In this document: positions 46,094-53,662 of the stretch, piece after piece
Layout of the letters: every line of letters starts with the position of its first letter
Numbering within the stretch: position 1 is the first letter of the stretch
NCBI GenBank assembly: GCA_030428255.1
Contig: JAUIBT010000002.1
Location: 1-64,000 of the forward strand
Length of the DNA: 64,000 bases
DNA from: Alphaproteobacteria bacterium
Lineage (GTDB): Bacteria > Pseudomonadota > Alphaproteobacteria > UBA7985 > JAUIBT01
Direction of reading: 5' to 3'
The notes under the pieces: model-generated
Seen by the model: the letters and a program-made list of their open reading frames with translations, nothing else
The model's database searches: none
Told to the model about the DNA's origin: nothing
Position numbers and translations under genes: made by a program

Positions 46094-46780
46094 ATGAGTT
46101 TGGATCAAGACGCTGTTGTTGTCGTGGTCTTTGATGCCTATGGTACATTGCTTGATGTTCATTCGGCCATTGACAGCCAGCGTGATTTTCTTGGCGATGA
46201 TGCCCAGTCGATCTCTGATCTCTGGCGGCAAAAGCAGCTTGAATACTCTTGGCTCATTGGACTGCGTGGGGACTACCACGACTTCTGGGCGCTGACCGAA
46301 AAGGCCTTGGCTTACGCCTTTAAAGCCCATGACCTGCCGACCGATGCGCCCTTGTTTCAGCACCTTCTGGATGTCTATTGGCGCCTCAGCCCCTATGACG
46401 ACGCCTTGTCTTGCCTGACCTGGTTGAAAGAGCAAGGTTTCCGCACCGCCATTTTGTCGAACGGCAGCCCGGATATGTTGCGTGCGGCGGTCGAAAGCGC
46501 GGGCATCTCTAGCCAGCTCGACAAGCTGCTGTCGGTCGATGAGCTGCAAACCTTCAAGCCCGCACCTCAGGTCTATGAAATGGTTCTGTCCAGTTTTGCG
46601 GTCGAAAAGAACGAGGTTCTGTTCATATCCTCGAACACTTGGGACGTGGCAGGCGCGCGCAACTACGGCTTCCAAGTGGCTTGGCTCAATCGCAGCCAGC
46701 AAGGCCAGCTCGACGAGCTGCCTGGCGAACCAAATGTTGTGATTCCCAATCTAGACAGCCTGCCGGATCTTTTGTTCTAG
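46094..46780 (+). CDS. Haloacid dehalogenase, type II-like
   Basis: The 228-residue HAD protein matches L-2-haloacid dehalogenases: nucleophile Asp14 in VVFDAYGTLLDVHS, then Arg/Leu region ISDLWRQKQLEYSWLIGL, Ser in AILSNGSPDML, Lys in FKPAPQVYEM and the C-terminal ISSNTWDVAGARNYGFQVAWLNR. These displace halide from 2-haloalkanoates, and the W-D-x-x-G-A-x-x-x-G motif separates them from phosphatases. Actual substrate is unproven. It precedes mobA by 20 bases on the same strand and is likely co-transcribed with it. Confidence 0.87.
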   Translation: MSLDQDAVVVVVFDAYGTLLDVHSAIDSQRDFLGDDAQSISDLWRQKQLEYSWLIGLRGDYHDFWALTEKALAYAFKAHDLPTDAPLFQHLLDVYWRLSPYDDALSCLTWLKEQGFRTAILSNGSPDMLRAAVESAGISSQLDKLLSVDELQTFKPAPQVYEMVLSSFAVEKNEVLFISSNTWDVAGARNYGFQVAWLNRSQQGQLDELPGEPNVVIPNLDSLPDLLF

Positions 46781-46800
46781 CGGTTGCAGGAGAGGTGCGA

Positions 46801-47457
46801 GTGACCAAGCTGCAAGCCGAGGCCGTTGCTGGCTTGATCCTGGCCGGGGGGCAGTCGCGTCGAATGGGCGGCGGGCACAAGAGTCTGCTGCCGCTCGATG
46901 GCGCGAGCCTGTTAGAGCGTGCCGTCACACGAATGCGCCCCCAGGTCGCCAGTTTGGCCCTGAATGTCAATCAAGATATGCCGCGTTTTCAGGGCTTTGG
47001 CCTGCCGCTCTTGCCTGATCTTGAGCCCGATTTTGCGGGCCCTTTGGCGGGGGTTGAGGCTGGCTTGACTTGGGCGATGGAGCTGCGTCGCAATGGGCAG
47101 GCGCTGCGCTATTTGGCTTTGGCGTCCTGCGACGCGCCTTTCTTCCCGCGCGATCTGGTGGCGCGCTTGGGCGCAGTGCTTGAGCAGGACGAGACAGCGC
47201 GCATTGCCATGGCGAGCAGCCAGGGGCGACGCCACCCTGTTTTCTCGCTTTGGTCGTTGGATTTGTTGGAGCCGCTGCAGACGGCGTTGCGCGCCGGCAC
47301 TCGCAAGGTCGAGGCCTTTACCGAGCCGCAAGGCGTAGTGGCGCTGGACTGGCCGCTGACCCAAGCCGACGGCGGGCCCTTCGACCCCTTCTTTAATATC
47401 AACCGCCCCGAAGATCTGGCTGAGGCCGAACGGATTGCGGTCAGCTCAGACACTTAG
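46801..47457 (+). CDS. mobA: Molybdenum cofactor guanylyltransferase
   Basis: MobA joins GMP to molybdopterin to form the MGD cofactor. The 218-residue protein has the nucleotide loop GLILAGGQSRRMGGGHKSLLPLDG (the usual D before K is His), LPLLPDLEPDFAGPLAGVEAGL and LASCDAPFFPRDL with the metal Asp. The GTG start at 46801 has AGGAGAGG just upstream, overlapping the spacer after the dehalogenase. Frames beginning earlier lie inside that gene and are rejected. It converges with the lipoprotein gene 21 bases away. Confidence 0.92.
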   Translation: MTKLQAEAVAGLILAGGQSRRMGGGHKSLLPLDGASLLERAVTRMRPQVASLALNVNQDMPRFQGFGLPLLPDLEPDFAGPLAGVEAGLTWAMELRRNGQALRYLALASCDAPFFPRDLVARLGAVLEQDETARIAMASSQGRRHPVFSLWSLDLLEPLQTALRAGTRKVEAFTEPQGVVALDWPLTQADGGPFDPFFNINRPEDLAEAERIAVSSDT

Positions 47458-47478
47458 AGCTCGCGGCGTCAAGCCCCG

Positions 47479-48084
47479 CTACAACAAGGCGCTGAGGCCC
47501 AAGAGCTGCAAACTGCGCCCGGTCAAGGCGTTGGGCACCAGTCCGTTGTCCCGGTTGAAGGCGCGCACCGCAGCACCGGTCTGTGGCCCCATGACCCCGT
47601 CAATGCTGGTAATGCGATAACCGCGGTCCATCAGAGCGCGCTGGATGGCCCGAATATCGGTGCCGCTCAGACGTGACAACACAATGGGCTGATCCAGTTG
47701 GCTGTAGGTCGCCTGTTGCTGGCTGACGGTGGGACTCGCGGCAGGCAGCGCCGGGGCAGTAATTGTGTTAATTTCAATCGGCTGCACCAGAATCGGCGTT
47801 TGTCCCCCAAAACCGCCAGCGGTGGGGATTTGGGCCGTATTGGCCAACGGCGGAGCCGAAGCAGGTTGTTGCTCGACGCTCTCACCCTCGATGCGTGCAA
47901 CGACACGGTTAGCCTTAGAAATCTGATAGTTGGCGGCTGTTTTCGCAGGCGGCGCAACATACTTGTCGCGATAAACCGTCGTGTAGTCAGTCGGCAGGAT
48001 CTTGTCGGTGGCCTTAATCGCGCCGCAGCCCGAAAGGCCGGTCGTGATCAAAAAAGCGATCGCCACAATACTCAGGCGCTTCAT
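47479..48084 (-). CDS. Lipoprotein with a C-terminal peptidoglycan-binding domain
   Basis: The 201-residue product has a lipoprotein signal (MKRLSIVAIAFLITTGLSGC, lipobox LSGC with Cys20), a variable Pro/Ala/Gln-rich middle and a C-terminal PG_binding_1 domain (SGTDIRAIQRALMDRGYRITSIDGVMGPQTGAAVRAFNRDNGL). It should be anchored in a membrane and touch peptidoglycan, with no enzyme domain of its own. Membrane sorting is not predictable here. It is the only gene on its transcript that I can see. Confidence 0.85.
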   Translation of the reverse strand: MKRLSIVAIAFLITTGLSGCGAIKATDKILPTDYTTVYRDKYVAPPAKTAANYQISKANRVVARIEGESVEQQPASAPPLANTAQIPTAGGFGGQTPILVQPIEINTITAPALPAASPTVSQQQATYSQLDQPIVLSRLSGTDIRAIQRALMDRGYRITSIDGVMGPQTGAAVRAFNRDNGLVPNALTGRSLQLLGLSALL

Positions 48085-48449
48085 GGGAGGACTCCCCGGA
48101 AATTCATGTATTAAATTATGAGGCCAAAAAAACGCGCTGGCCCTGCCCGCACTTTATGCGACAAGCAGCTTAAGGTTGCAAGATGGCGACCCGCAATATC
48201 GCAAGAATGCCAAGATTTGCCCCATGTTTTGCCCGTTCTGAGCGGCTTCACAGAGAAATGGGACAAATGTCCAGTTTTTGCATGGCGAAGTCGTTTGCAA
48301 CCATGGCAAGGTCGAGCGCTGGCCAACGAGTTCCGGCCACAGCGGCCAAACGTCGTTTGGATCAGGACGCCATGCGACAAGCCCGCTTGTCTTGGTGCTG
48401 GCCAAGCTGCTCTTGCCGCTGCGCCTGGCGGGCTAGCTGTGGGCTGGAC
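48085..48449. other. Intergenic stretch upstream of the lipoprotein gene
   Basis: These 365 bases lie between the lipoprotein start and the antitoxin stop. A plus-strand frame (48118-48453) has no family likeness and lacks a good ribosome site. Two close copies of TTTGCCC (about 48215-48233) are present. I see no gene. Confidence 0.5.
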
Positions 48450-49079
48450 CTAGGCATTCACTACCGCAGCCACTTGGCGCAGATCGCTGAGCGCCTCGGG
48501 GCTTGGCTGGCTGATGAAATCGCGCTTCACCAGCATGACAACGATGCGCACCAGGCTGGTTTTCTGCCAGCCTGTTTTTTCTTGTAGCTCGACCATTAAG
48601 GCTTGCGTTCGTGGCGTCACCTTGAAGGAAAGCCGTCGTTTTGGAATCGAACAACGCGCATAGATTGACTTGCGTTCTTCCATCCAAATCGGAAAATCGT
48701 GACGCGCGGTCTCCAGCAGCGTTGCATCGGCCTGCAGCCGCTGCAAATAGTAGGCAATCAAGGGTTTGCGAAATCGCGACGTGGCATCTTGATCAATCTC
48801 ATAGGCCGCTGTGTCCAGAATCTCCAGCTCGGGCGCACGCAAATTCACCTCTAAGGGGATACTTGCACTCTCTCTGGCGCGCCGTATGGCCGGGGTGGAC
48901 TGAGCAGGAATTGCCAGATTGGCATCGCAATGATCGCAAACCGAAACCAAGACATTCGGCACGAACCCGCTGCCATCGTTGAAGGCAACGTTTCGATAGG
49001 CAAAGGTTGTAGCGACCAAGCCTTTGCAATGGGGGCAAATGGCCTGGCTTTTATCGCCAGGCTCATAAAATTTGGTCAT
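48450..49079 (-). CDS. Putative antitoxin: YgiT-like zinc finger joined to a ribbon-helix-helix segment
   Basis: The 209-residue protein begins with a two-CxxC zinc ribbon (Cys15, Cys18, Cys48, Cys51) in ICPHCKGLVATTFAYRNVAFNDGSGFVPNVLVSVCDHC, the spacing and V-P-N-V core of YgiT/MqsA-type fingers. No Xre helix-turn-helix follows. The middle (60-145) is unassigned, and residues about 149-188 (RRLSFKVTPRTQALMVELQEKTGWQKTSLVRIVVMLVKRDF) look like a ribbon-helix-helix DNA-binding unit. The ATG at 49079 has GAGG upstream overlapping the toxin stop region, 7 bases after that gene. The long frame extending upstream through the toxin gene is rejected. The order toxin-then-antitoxin matches mqsRA. 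Function is inferred. Confidence 0.65.
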   Translation of the reverse strand: MTKFYEPGDKSQAICPHCKGLVATTFAYRNVAFNDGSGFVPNVLVSVCDHCDANLAIPAQSTPAIRRARESASIPLEVNLRAPELEILDTAAYEIDQDATSRFRKPLIAYYLQRLQADATLLETARHDFPIWMEERKSIYARCSIPKRRLSFKVTPRTQALMVELQEKTGWQKTSLVRIVVMLVKRDFISQPSPEALSDLRQVAAVVNA

Positions 49080-49086
49080 GATGTCC

Positions 49087-49386
49087 TCACTGATGCACGC
49101 TGATGAACATGACAGAGGGATCGCCAAGGACGTAAAACTTGATGTACCAGCCATTGATCTTGAGAATGTGAACCTCGATCCTCGCGTCGAAGTGATGCGC
49201 TGAGCTGGAATGGTTTTGGCCACGACAGGGTGCGACAAGATCAAGGACCTCGTCCGCGCTGACCCGGCCGGTGGCAAGCAAGTTCTTTGTTTCAATAGAT
49301 CCGCGATCAAGTTCGTGGGCGTAATCTCCGCTTTCGAGTGCAGCAACAAGCAAGCGCTTGGCTGTTCTAAATCCGATCTTTGACAT
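49087..49386 (-). CDS. Putative RelE/MqsR-superfamily-like toxin
   Basis: The 99-residue product starts MSKIGFRTAKRLLVAALESGDYAHELDRGSI and ends ARIEVHILKINGWYIKFYVLGDPSVMFISVHQ. The size, an initial helical pair, and a final series of strands with W-Y-I-K-F-Y-V and x-F-I-S-V-H resemble small toxins of the MqsR/DUF4258 type, which cleave mRNA. Similarity was judged by eye and is weak, so another small family is possible. ATG 49386 with GAGG 8 bases upstream is preferred over the ATG eight codons earlier. It is 7 bases before the zinc-finger gene on the same strand. Confidence 0.6.
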   Translation of the reverse strand: MSKIGFRTAKRLLVAALESGDYAHELDRGSIETKNLLATGRVSADEVLDLVAPCRGQNHSSSAHHFDARIEVHILKINGWYIKFYVLGDPSVMFISVHQ

Positions 49387-49417
49387 ACGATCATCCTCGT
49401 ATATTTGCAATCCCTTT

Positions 49418-49431
49418 TATCCGTCAGGATA
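49418..49431. promoter_or_regulatory. Small palindrome upstream of the toxin-antitoxin pair
   Basis: TATCC-gtca-GGATA, an inverted repeat with 5-bp arms, lies 32 bases before the toxin start in an AT-rich stretch. Autoregulated toxin-antitoxin operons often have such operators. It is short, so chance is possible. Confidence 0.4.
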
Positions 49432-49801
49432 GGTGCTGTATGTATAGATGCGGATTTTAGTAATTTGCGCAACTTTAATCAGAATTACGCGTTCTAATCG
49501 TTTGTCGACCTACGACTCGTGGCGACAGCCGGTTGTGGCGGCTTGGCGGCGCGCAGGCGCCCTCACGCCCAGTGCAAGACCTCACGCCCAGTGCAAGACC
49601 TCACGCCCAGTGCAAGACCTGACGCCCAGCGCAAGACCGGACGCCCAACGCAAGACCGGACGCCCAGCGCAAGACCTGGCGGGCAGACGGCTTGATGCCA
49701 GCCGCACAACGCCCTTGGACCGATAAGGCGAAATGCCGAACAGCCCCGGCCAGAGCTGCCTGATGGTCCGCGGGTGCGAATTTCGGGGGAAGAGCGAAGG
49801 C
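49432..49801. other. Stretch between toxin promoter region and the dehydrogenase gene
   Basis: Apart from the 6 x 19-bp repeat array at 49562-49675 this stretch contains the AT-rich presumed promoter of the toxin-antitoxin pair (to about 49500) and about 125 bases of featureless sequence before the end of the Ldh-family gene. No gene is seen. Confidence 0.6.
49562..49675. repeat. Minisatellite of six 19-bp tandem repeats
   Basis: The unit is CTCACGCCCAGTGCAAGAC. Copies 1-3 (from 49562, 49581 and 49600) are identical. Copies 4-6 (from 49619, 49638 and 49657) carry two to four substitutions near the start and middle of the unit. There are no spacers. It lies between the toxin-antitoxin pair and the sulfonate cluster. 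Confidence 0.97.
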
Positions 49802-50812
49802 TTATACGCTCGAGGCGGCGGCGCGCGCGGCCTCAAGATAAACTTTGGGCACCATCAAGCCTTGCTCTTTGGCAACCTTGCGGCTGGCTAGTCGGCGAGA
49901 GCCTGGCAGTCGCGCGCCCTCTTGGGCCTCGATCAAGGCCAAAAGCCCCTCCAGGCGCGGCGCAAAATCAGTGCTGAGCGCGCTGGCGTCCAGCGCCAAG
50001 ATGAACTGCCCCACATCGGGCGCAGGCCCGTCGGCCAAAAAGAAGGAGCTGGCCTCACTGCTCAGCGCGCTGCCAACAACCACCGCCGCTAAGATTTCGA
50101 CCATCAGGGCCAAGCTGGTGCCCTTAGCGTCGCCAATGGGCAGCATGGTGCCCGCCAGCGCAGCGTCAGGATCGGTGGTCGGCTCGCCCTGGCTGTCCAA
50201 AGCCCAACCCTCGGGAATAGCCTCGCCCTTCTTGGCTGCCGCTGACACCTTGCCACGCGCCACCTTGGACAAAGACAGGTCGATCACCAGCGGGGTCTGC
50301 CCGTCGCGCGGAGCCGCAAAAGCGATGGGATTGGTGCCATAGAGCGCTGCCTTTCCGCCCCAGGGCGCGATGGCCTTGGGCGTGTTGGCAAACATGAGCG
50401 CGACCAAACCCTGCTCGGCAAAGCGCTCGACCTGCAAGGACAAGGCCCCGCAGTGATGCGAGTGGCGCACAGCAATGGCCGCCATCCCTTGTTGCTTGGC
50501 CACCGCAACCCCTTGCTCGAAGGCTTGGTCCAGCGCGGGGTAGGCAAAGCCATAGTCCGCATCGACCAAAACCAACGAGGGCTTGGGCTGACTAACCTGG
50601 ATCTTCGCTTGGCCATTGACCTTGCCGCTGCGCAATTGGGCGATGTAGTCGGCCAAGCGACTGAAGCCGTGCCCTCCCTGCCCTTCGGCTTCTGCGGCGA
50701 CCAGGGCGCGTGCGACGGAGGCTGCCGCCTCAGGCCCCAGCCCATTGCTGGCAAATGCAGTTTGGATCACGGCCTCTGCGTCCGCCAGTGTCATGCGTTC
50801 TTTATCGCTCAT
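49802..50812 (-). CDS. Malate/L-lactate dehydrogenase-family oxidoreductase, ComC-like
   Basis: The 336-residue protein has the fold of NAD-dependent Ldh2/ComC dehydrogenases: the H-G-x-x-R-x-x-x-Y motif in GQGGHGFSRLADYI, VRHSHHCGALSLQVERFAEQGLVALMFANTPKAIAPWGGKAALYGTNPIAFAAP and DLSLSKVARGKV. ComC-type enzymes interconvert sulfopyruvate and (R)-sulfolactate. Position next to suyAB supports such a role, perhaps with a second enzyme to racemise sulfolactate, but malate, lactate or ureidoglycolate cannot be excluded. ATG 50812 is chosen; a frame start 27 codons earlier is unlikely. A strong terminator separates it from suyB, so it may have its own promoter. Confidence 0.8.
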   Translation of the reverse strand: MSDKERMTLADAEAVIQTAFASNGLGPEAAASVARALVAAEAEGQGGHGFSRLADYIAQLRSGKVNGQAKIQVSQPKPSLVLVDADYGFAYPALDQAFEQGVAVAKQQGMAAIAVRHSHHCGALSLQVERFAEQGLVALMFANTPKAIAPWGGKAALYGTNPIAFAAPRDGQTPLVIDLSLSKVARGKVSAAAKKGEAIPEGWALDSQGEPTTDPDAALAGTMLPIGDAKGTSLALMVEILAAVVVGSALSSEASSFFLADGPAPDVGQFILALDASALSTDFAPRLEGLLALIEAQEGARLPGSRRLASRKVAKEQGLMVPKVYLEAARAAASSV

Positions 50813-50902
50813 TGCCTTGCTCTCGCGCCCCCAAAATGGGCTGTCATTCAGGGCGGAAGTGGGCAGGGTTGACCTGCTCAGCCGCCTGGTCATTTACAAA
50901 TG

Positions 50903-50937
50903 AAAAAGGGGCGGCCCAAAGGCAAGCCGCCCCCTTT
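50903..50937 (-). terminator. Terminator after suyB
   Basis: GGGGCGGC pairs perfectly with GCCGCCCC across a 10-base loop. On the minus strand it is followed by CTTTTTC. It lies 15 bases past the suyB stop. Confidence 0.9.
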
Positions 50938-50951
50938 CGCAGTCGCCCGAT

Positions 50952-52133
50952 TTAGGCGCTGCGGTACAGCTTGGTCATGGAGAACTCGCGGTGCCCCAGA
51001 GCCTCAGCAGCCGTGTGGCGGCCGTTGGCGGTGCGGCGGATCATTTCGATCAGCTCATCACCCGCCTCGTCGATGGTTTGGTCGCGGCGCAAGATGCCGG
51101 ACACGTCAACATCCACGTGCTCGCCCATGGTACGCACGGTACGCGGGTTCGCGGTGATCTTGATCACTGGTACGATGGGGTTGCCCACCACGTTGCCCTG
51201 ACCGGTTGGGAAGGTGTGGATGACGTAACCGCCAGCCGCCATCAAGGTCACACACTCAGCGGCAGCCGAAGAGGAGTCCATGAAGTAGAGGCCATTGCCA
51301 GATGCGGGCTGCTCAGCAGGCTCCAAGATGTCGATGTACTTTGAGGTACGGCCGATTTTCTCCAGGTTGCCCAGAGCCTTCTCCTCAATGGTAGTCAAAC
51401 CACCCAGGATGTTGCCTTTGGTCGGCTGGCTGTCCGACAAGTCGTCAGTCTGGTGCGCGAAAATCACGTCATCCTGATAGGCCTTCCACATCTTGTACCA
51501 GCGCTCGCCAACTTCAGCGTTGATCGCGCGCTCTTTACAAATGTGCTCTGCACCGGTGATTTCTGAGGTCTCACCGAAACAGCCATAGATGCCTTCAGGC
51601 AGCAGCTTGTCGTACATGTTGCCGACGGTCGGGCAAGATCCCAGGCCGGTGGTGGTGTCGCTCTCGCCGCACTTGGTGGAGACCCACAGCTCGGAGATCG
51701 AGCACTCTTCGCGCTGCAGCTCGGTTGCGTAGTGAACGAACTCTTTGGCCTTCCAGCCAGCGCGACGGATGGTTTCGAAGTCGCCGTTTTGCTCGATCGA
51801 GAAGCCTTCGACAGGCTTGCCGGTCTTGGCAATGCCGTCAACGATGATCTTGGTCCACTCGGGCTCGATACCGATAACCACGACAGCAGCAACGTTGGGG
51901 TTAGAGCCGGTGCCGATCATGGTGCGGAAGTGTACGTCCAGATCTTCGCCAAACTGCAAGCGGCCATACGCGTGAGGAATGGCCAGCGTGCCCTTCACGT
52001 TGTTGGCAACAGCCTCAACAGCGGCGTTTGAGATATCGTCCACGGGCAAGATCAACACGTGGTTACGAACGCCGACGCGGCCGTTCTCACGCCGATAGCC
52101 CTGGAAGGTGATGTTGGAATACTTTGATGACAT
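50952..52133 (-). CDS. suyB: (R)-sulfolactate sulfo-lyase, large subunit
   Basis: SuyAB splits (R)-sulfolactate to pyruvate and sulfite. The 393-residue protein is a UxaA/altronate-dehydratase-type C-terminal subunit: [22 protein letters not shown] at the start, [27 protein letters not shown] in the middle and [26 protein letters not shown] later, with conserved Cys likely at an iron site. Within that superfamily, sulfo-lyase is favoured over altronate, galactarate or other dehydratases because the small subunit is separate and hpsN, hpsO and hpsP are adjacent. AAGGAG precedes the ATG. SuyA ends 12 bases upstream. Confidence 0.87.
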   Translation of the reverse strand: MSSKYSNITFQGYRRENGRVGVRNHVLILPVDDISNAAVEAVANNVKGTLAIPHAYGRLQFGEDLDVHFRTMIGTGSNPNVAAVVVIGIEPEWTKIIVDGIAKTGKPVEGFSIEQNGDFETIRRAGWKAKEFVHYATELQREECSISELWVSTKCGESDTTTGLGSCPTVGNMYDKLLPEGIYGCFGETSEITGAEHICKERAINAEVGERWYKMWKAYQDDVIFAHQTDDLSDSQPTKGNILGGLTTIEEKALGNLEKIGRTSKYIDILEPAEQPASGNGLYFMDSSSAAAECVTLMAAGGYVIHTFPTGQGNVVGNPIVPVIKITANPRTVRTMGEHVDVDVSGILRRDQTIDEAGDELIEMIRRTANGRHTAAEALGHREFSMTKLYRSA

Positions 52134-52145
52134 GCTTGTCTCTCC

Positions 52146-52436
52146 TTACCAGCGCTTGGTCTTGCAATTGTGCGTATGGACGTGGGCGCCCTTGGGAATG
52201 TCGGCGATGATTTTGCCGATGTCTTCGCCGTACTTGATGGCCGTGTCACCAGCCTTCAGATCTTTCAAAGCGATCTTGTGGCCAATCGGAACATCCGCGC
52301 CAGCGGTCAGATTGAAGGTTGAGTTGTCGTGCGTGACGCAGCAGAACATCTCTGTTCCAGCGGTCAGACCTTCGACAACAACCACACCGACATTGTCTTC
52401 GTGGTCATGCACGAGAAGGTGCGGGATATTGGACAT
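52146..52436 (-). CDS. suyA: (R)-sulfolactate sulfo-lyase, small subunit
   Basis: The 96-residue SAF-domain protein (MSNIPHLLVHDHEDNVGVVVVEGLTAGTEMFCCVTHDN...DVPIGHKIALKDLKAGDTAIKYGEDIG...HVHTHNCKTKRW) matches the N-terminal subunit of UxaA-type lyases, closest in form to SuyA. It pairs with SuyB to form the catalytic complex in the cytoplasm. GGAGAT lies 7 bases before the ATG. The 194-base gap from hpsP may hold a separate promoter, but no clear boxes or terminator were seen there. Confidence 0.87.
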   Translation of the reverse strand: MSNIPHLLVHDHEDNVGVVVVEGLTAGTEMFCCVTHDNSTFNLTAGADVPIGHKIALKDLKAGDTAIKYGEDIGKIIADIPKGAHVHTHNCKTKRW

Positions 52437-52630
52437 GTCATATCTCCATTAGGGTTCGTTGATATCAGATTGCCCGAGCCCGAAGGCCCAGGGAAAGGGT
52501 AGAACGCCACGCCTAGATCTGGCTGCGGGGCTCGCAACGACCTTGGGCAGCGCCGAAAACGATAGCGAGCGCTGAGGCCTAGCCCCTTGGCGGGGAGTGG
52601 GTTTGGTCGATCTTTCGCATGGGACGCTCC

Positions 52631-53662
52631 TTAGCCCCAGGGCCGCAGAATGACCTTCGGCGAGGCCACCTGACCCGCGCGAATGTCAGCAAAGGCCCCT
52701 GCCCCTTGACCCAGCGACCGCGCTTCGATCCAGTTCAGAGCACCAAGGCGGCCATCAAAGATCGCAGCAGCCGTCTGGCGGAAGTCTTCTGCAGTGTAGG
52801 TGTAGGTGCCAATGAAGCTTATCTCTTGCAACGTCATGCGGCGAATATCAAGGCCACCTTCGGGCGAACCCAGACCAATATGCATAATAACACCGCCGGG
52901 GCGCACCTGAGCCGAGGCTTGAGCGCGCGTGGCAGCAAAACCGACGCCATCGACCACCAAATCGAAGTCTCCTGCAGCTCCCAATTCATCTGGAGTCACG
53001 ACCTGTTGACCGCACACCTTCTGCAAGAAAGCACGGCGCAAATCGTTGGGCTCGACCAAGGTGACATCGGCGATGCCCTGGGCCTGGCAGCTCAGCGCGG
53101 CCCCAAGGCCAATAGCGCCGCCACCCATGATCAAAGCGCGCTGCTTGGGCTCATCAATGCGCATATTTGCGCCGGCTGCGGTCCGGTCAGCAAGTCCCAA
53201 GGCGTTTCTGCCAAGGCGCACGGCATGCCAGCCGCAGGCGATTGGCTCAGCCAGCGCGGCCTGCTCAAAGCTGACACCTTCCGGCACAGTGACCAGATTG
53301 CCCTCAGGCATGGTGATCCACTGCGCAAACGCGCCTTCGCGCGGCGGCATAGAGATGATTTGGCGCTCGGCGCACAGATTGTCTTGCCCGTTTTGGCACG
53401 CTCGGCAGGAGCCACAGGTCACCAGCGGATTGATGGTCACCCGGCGGCCGTCATCGGCACCACCGACCACCACACCGGCGGCCTCGTGGCCCAGGATCAG
53501 CGGCGCAGGGCGGCGCTCGTCGTGGCCCAGGTACGCGTGCATGTCCGAACCGCAAATGCCAACCGAGTCGACCCGGATCAACTGTTCGCCATCGCGCGGC
53601 ACAGGCTTTGGGGCGTCCAGAATTTCAAGGCTTTCCTTGCCTGTATACACCAGAGCTTTCAT
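52631..53662 (-). CDS. hpsP: Zinc-dependent alcohol dehydrogenase, likely DHPS 2-dehydrogenase HpsP
   Basis: The 343-residue MDR protein has catalytic zinc ligands in GICGSDMHAYLGHDERRPAPLILGHEAAGVV, a structural zinc loop CGSCRACQNGQDNLC and the nucleotide motif GGGAIGLGAAL. HpsP-type enzymes oxidise one enantiomer of 2,3-dihydroxypropanesulfonate at C2, working with HpsO to convert the other stereoisomer. The assignment to HpsP rather than another polyol dehydrogenase comes from linkage to hpsN and hpsO. Its ATG overlaps the hpsO stop as ATGA. Confidence 0.8.
   Translation of the reverse strand: MKALVYTGKESLEILDAPKPVPRDGEQLIRVDSVGICGSDMHAYLGHDERRPAPLILGHEAAGVVVGGADDGRRVTINPLVTCGSCRACQNGQDNLCAERQIISMPPREGAFAQWITMPEGNLVTVPEGVSFEQAALAEPIACGWHAVRLGRNALGLADRTAAGANMRIDEPKQRALIMGGGAIGLGAALSCQAQGIADVTLVEPNDLRRAFLQKVCGQQVVTPDELGAAGDFDLVVDGVGFAATRAQASAQVRPGGVIMHIGLGSPEGGLDIRRMTLQEISFIGTYTYTAEDFRQTAAAIFDGRLGALNWIEARSLGQGAGAFADIRAGQVASPKVILRPWG

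Noticed and set aside
48118-48453. Plus-strand 111-residue frame
   Set aside because: No recognisable domain, and it enters the antitoxin gene antisense.
49080-49472. 340-residue form of the zinc-finger protein
   Set aside because: The extra N-terminal part runs through the toxin gene in another frame, while ATG 49079 has its own ribosome site and begins the conserved zinc ribbon.
49562-49675. CRISPR array
   Set aside because: Repeats are directly adjacent with no spacers, the unit is 19 bp, and no cas gene is present.
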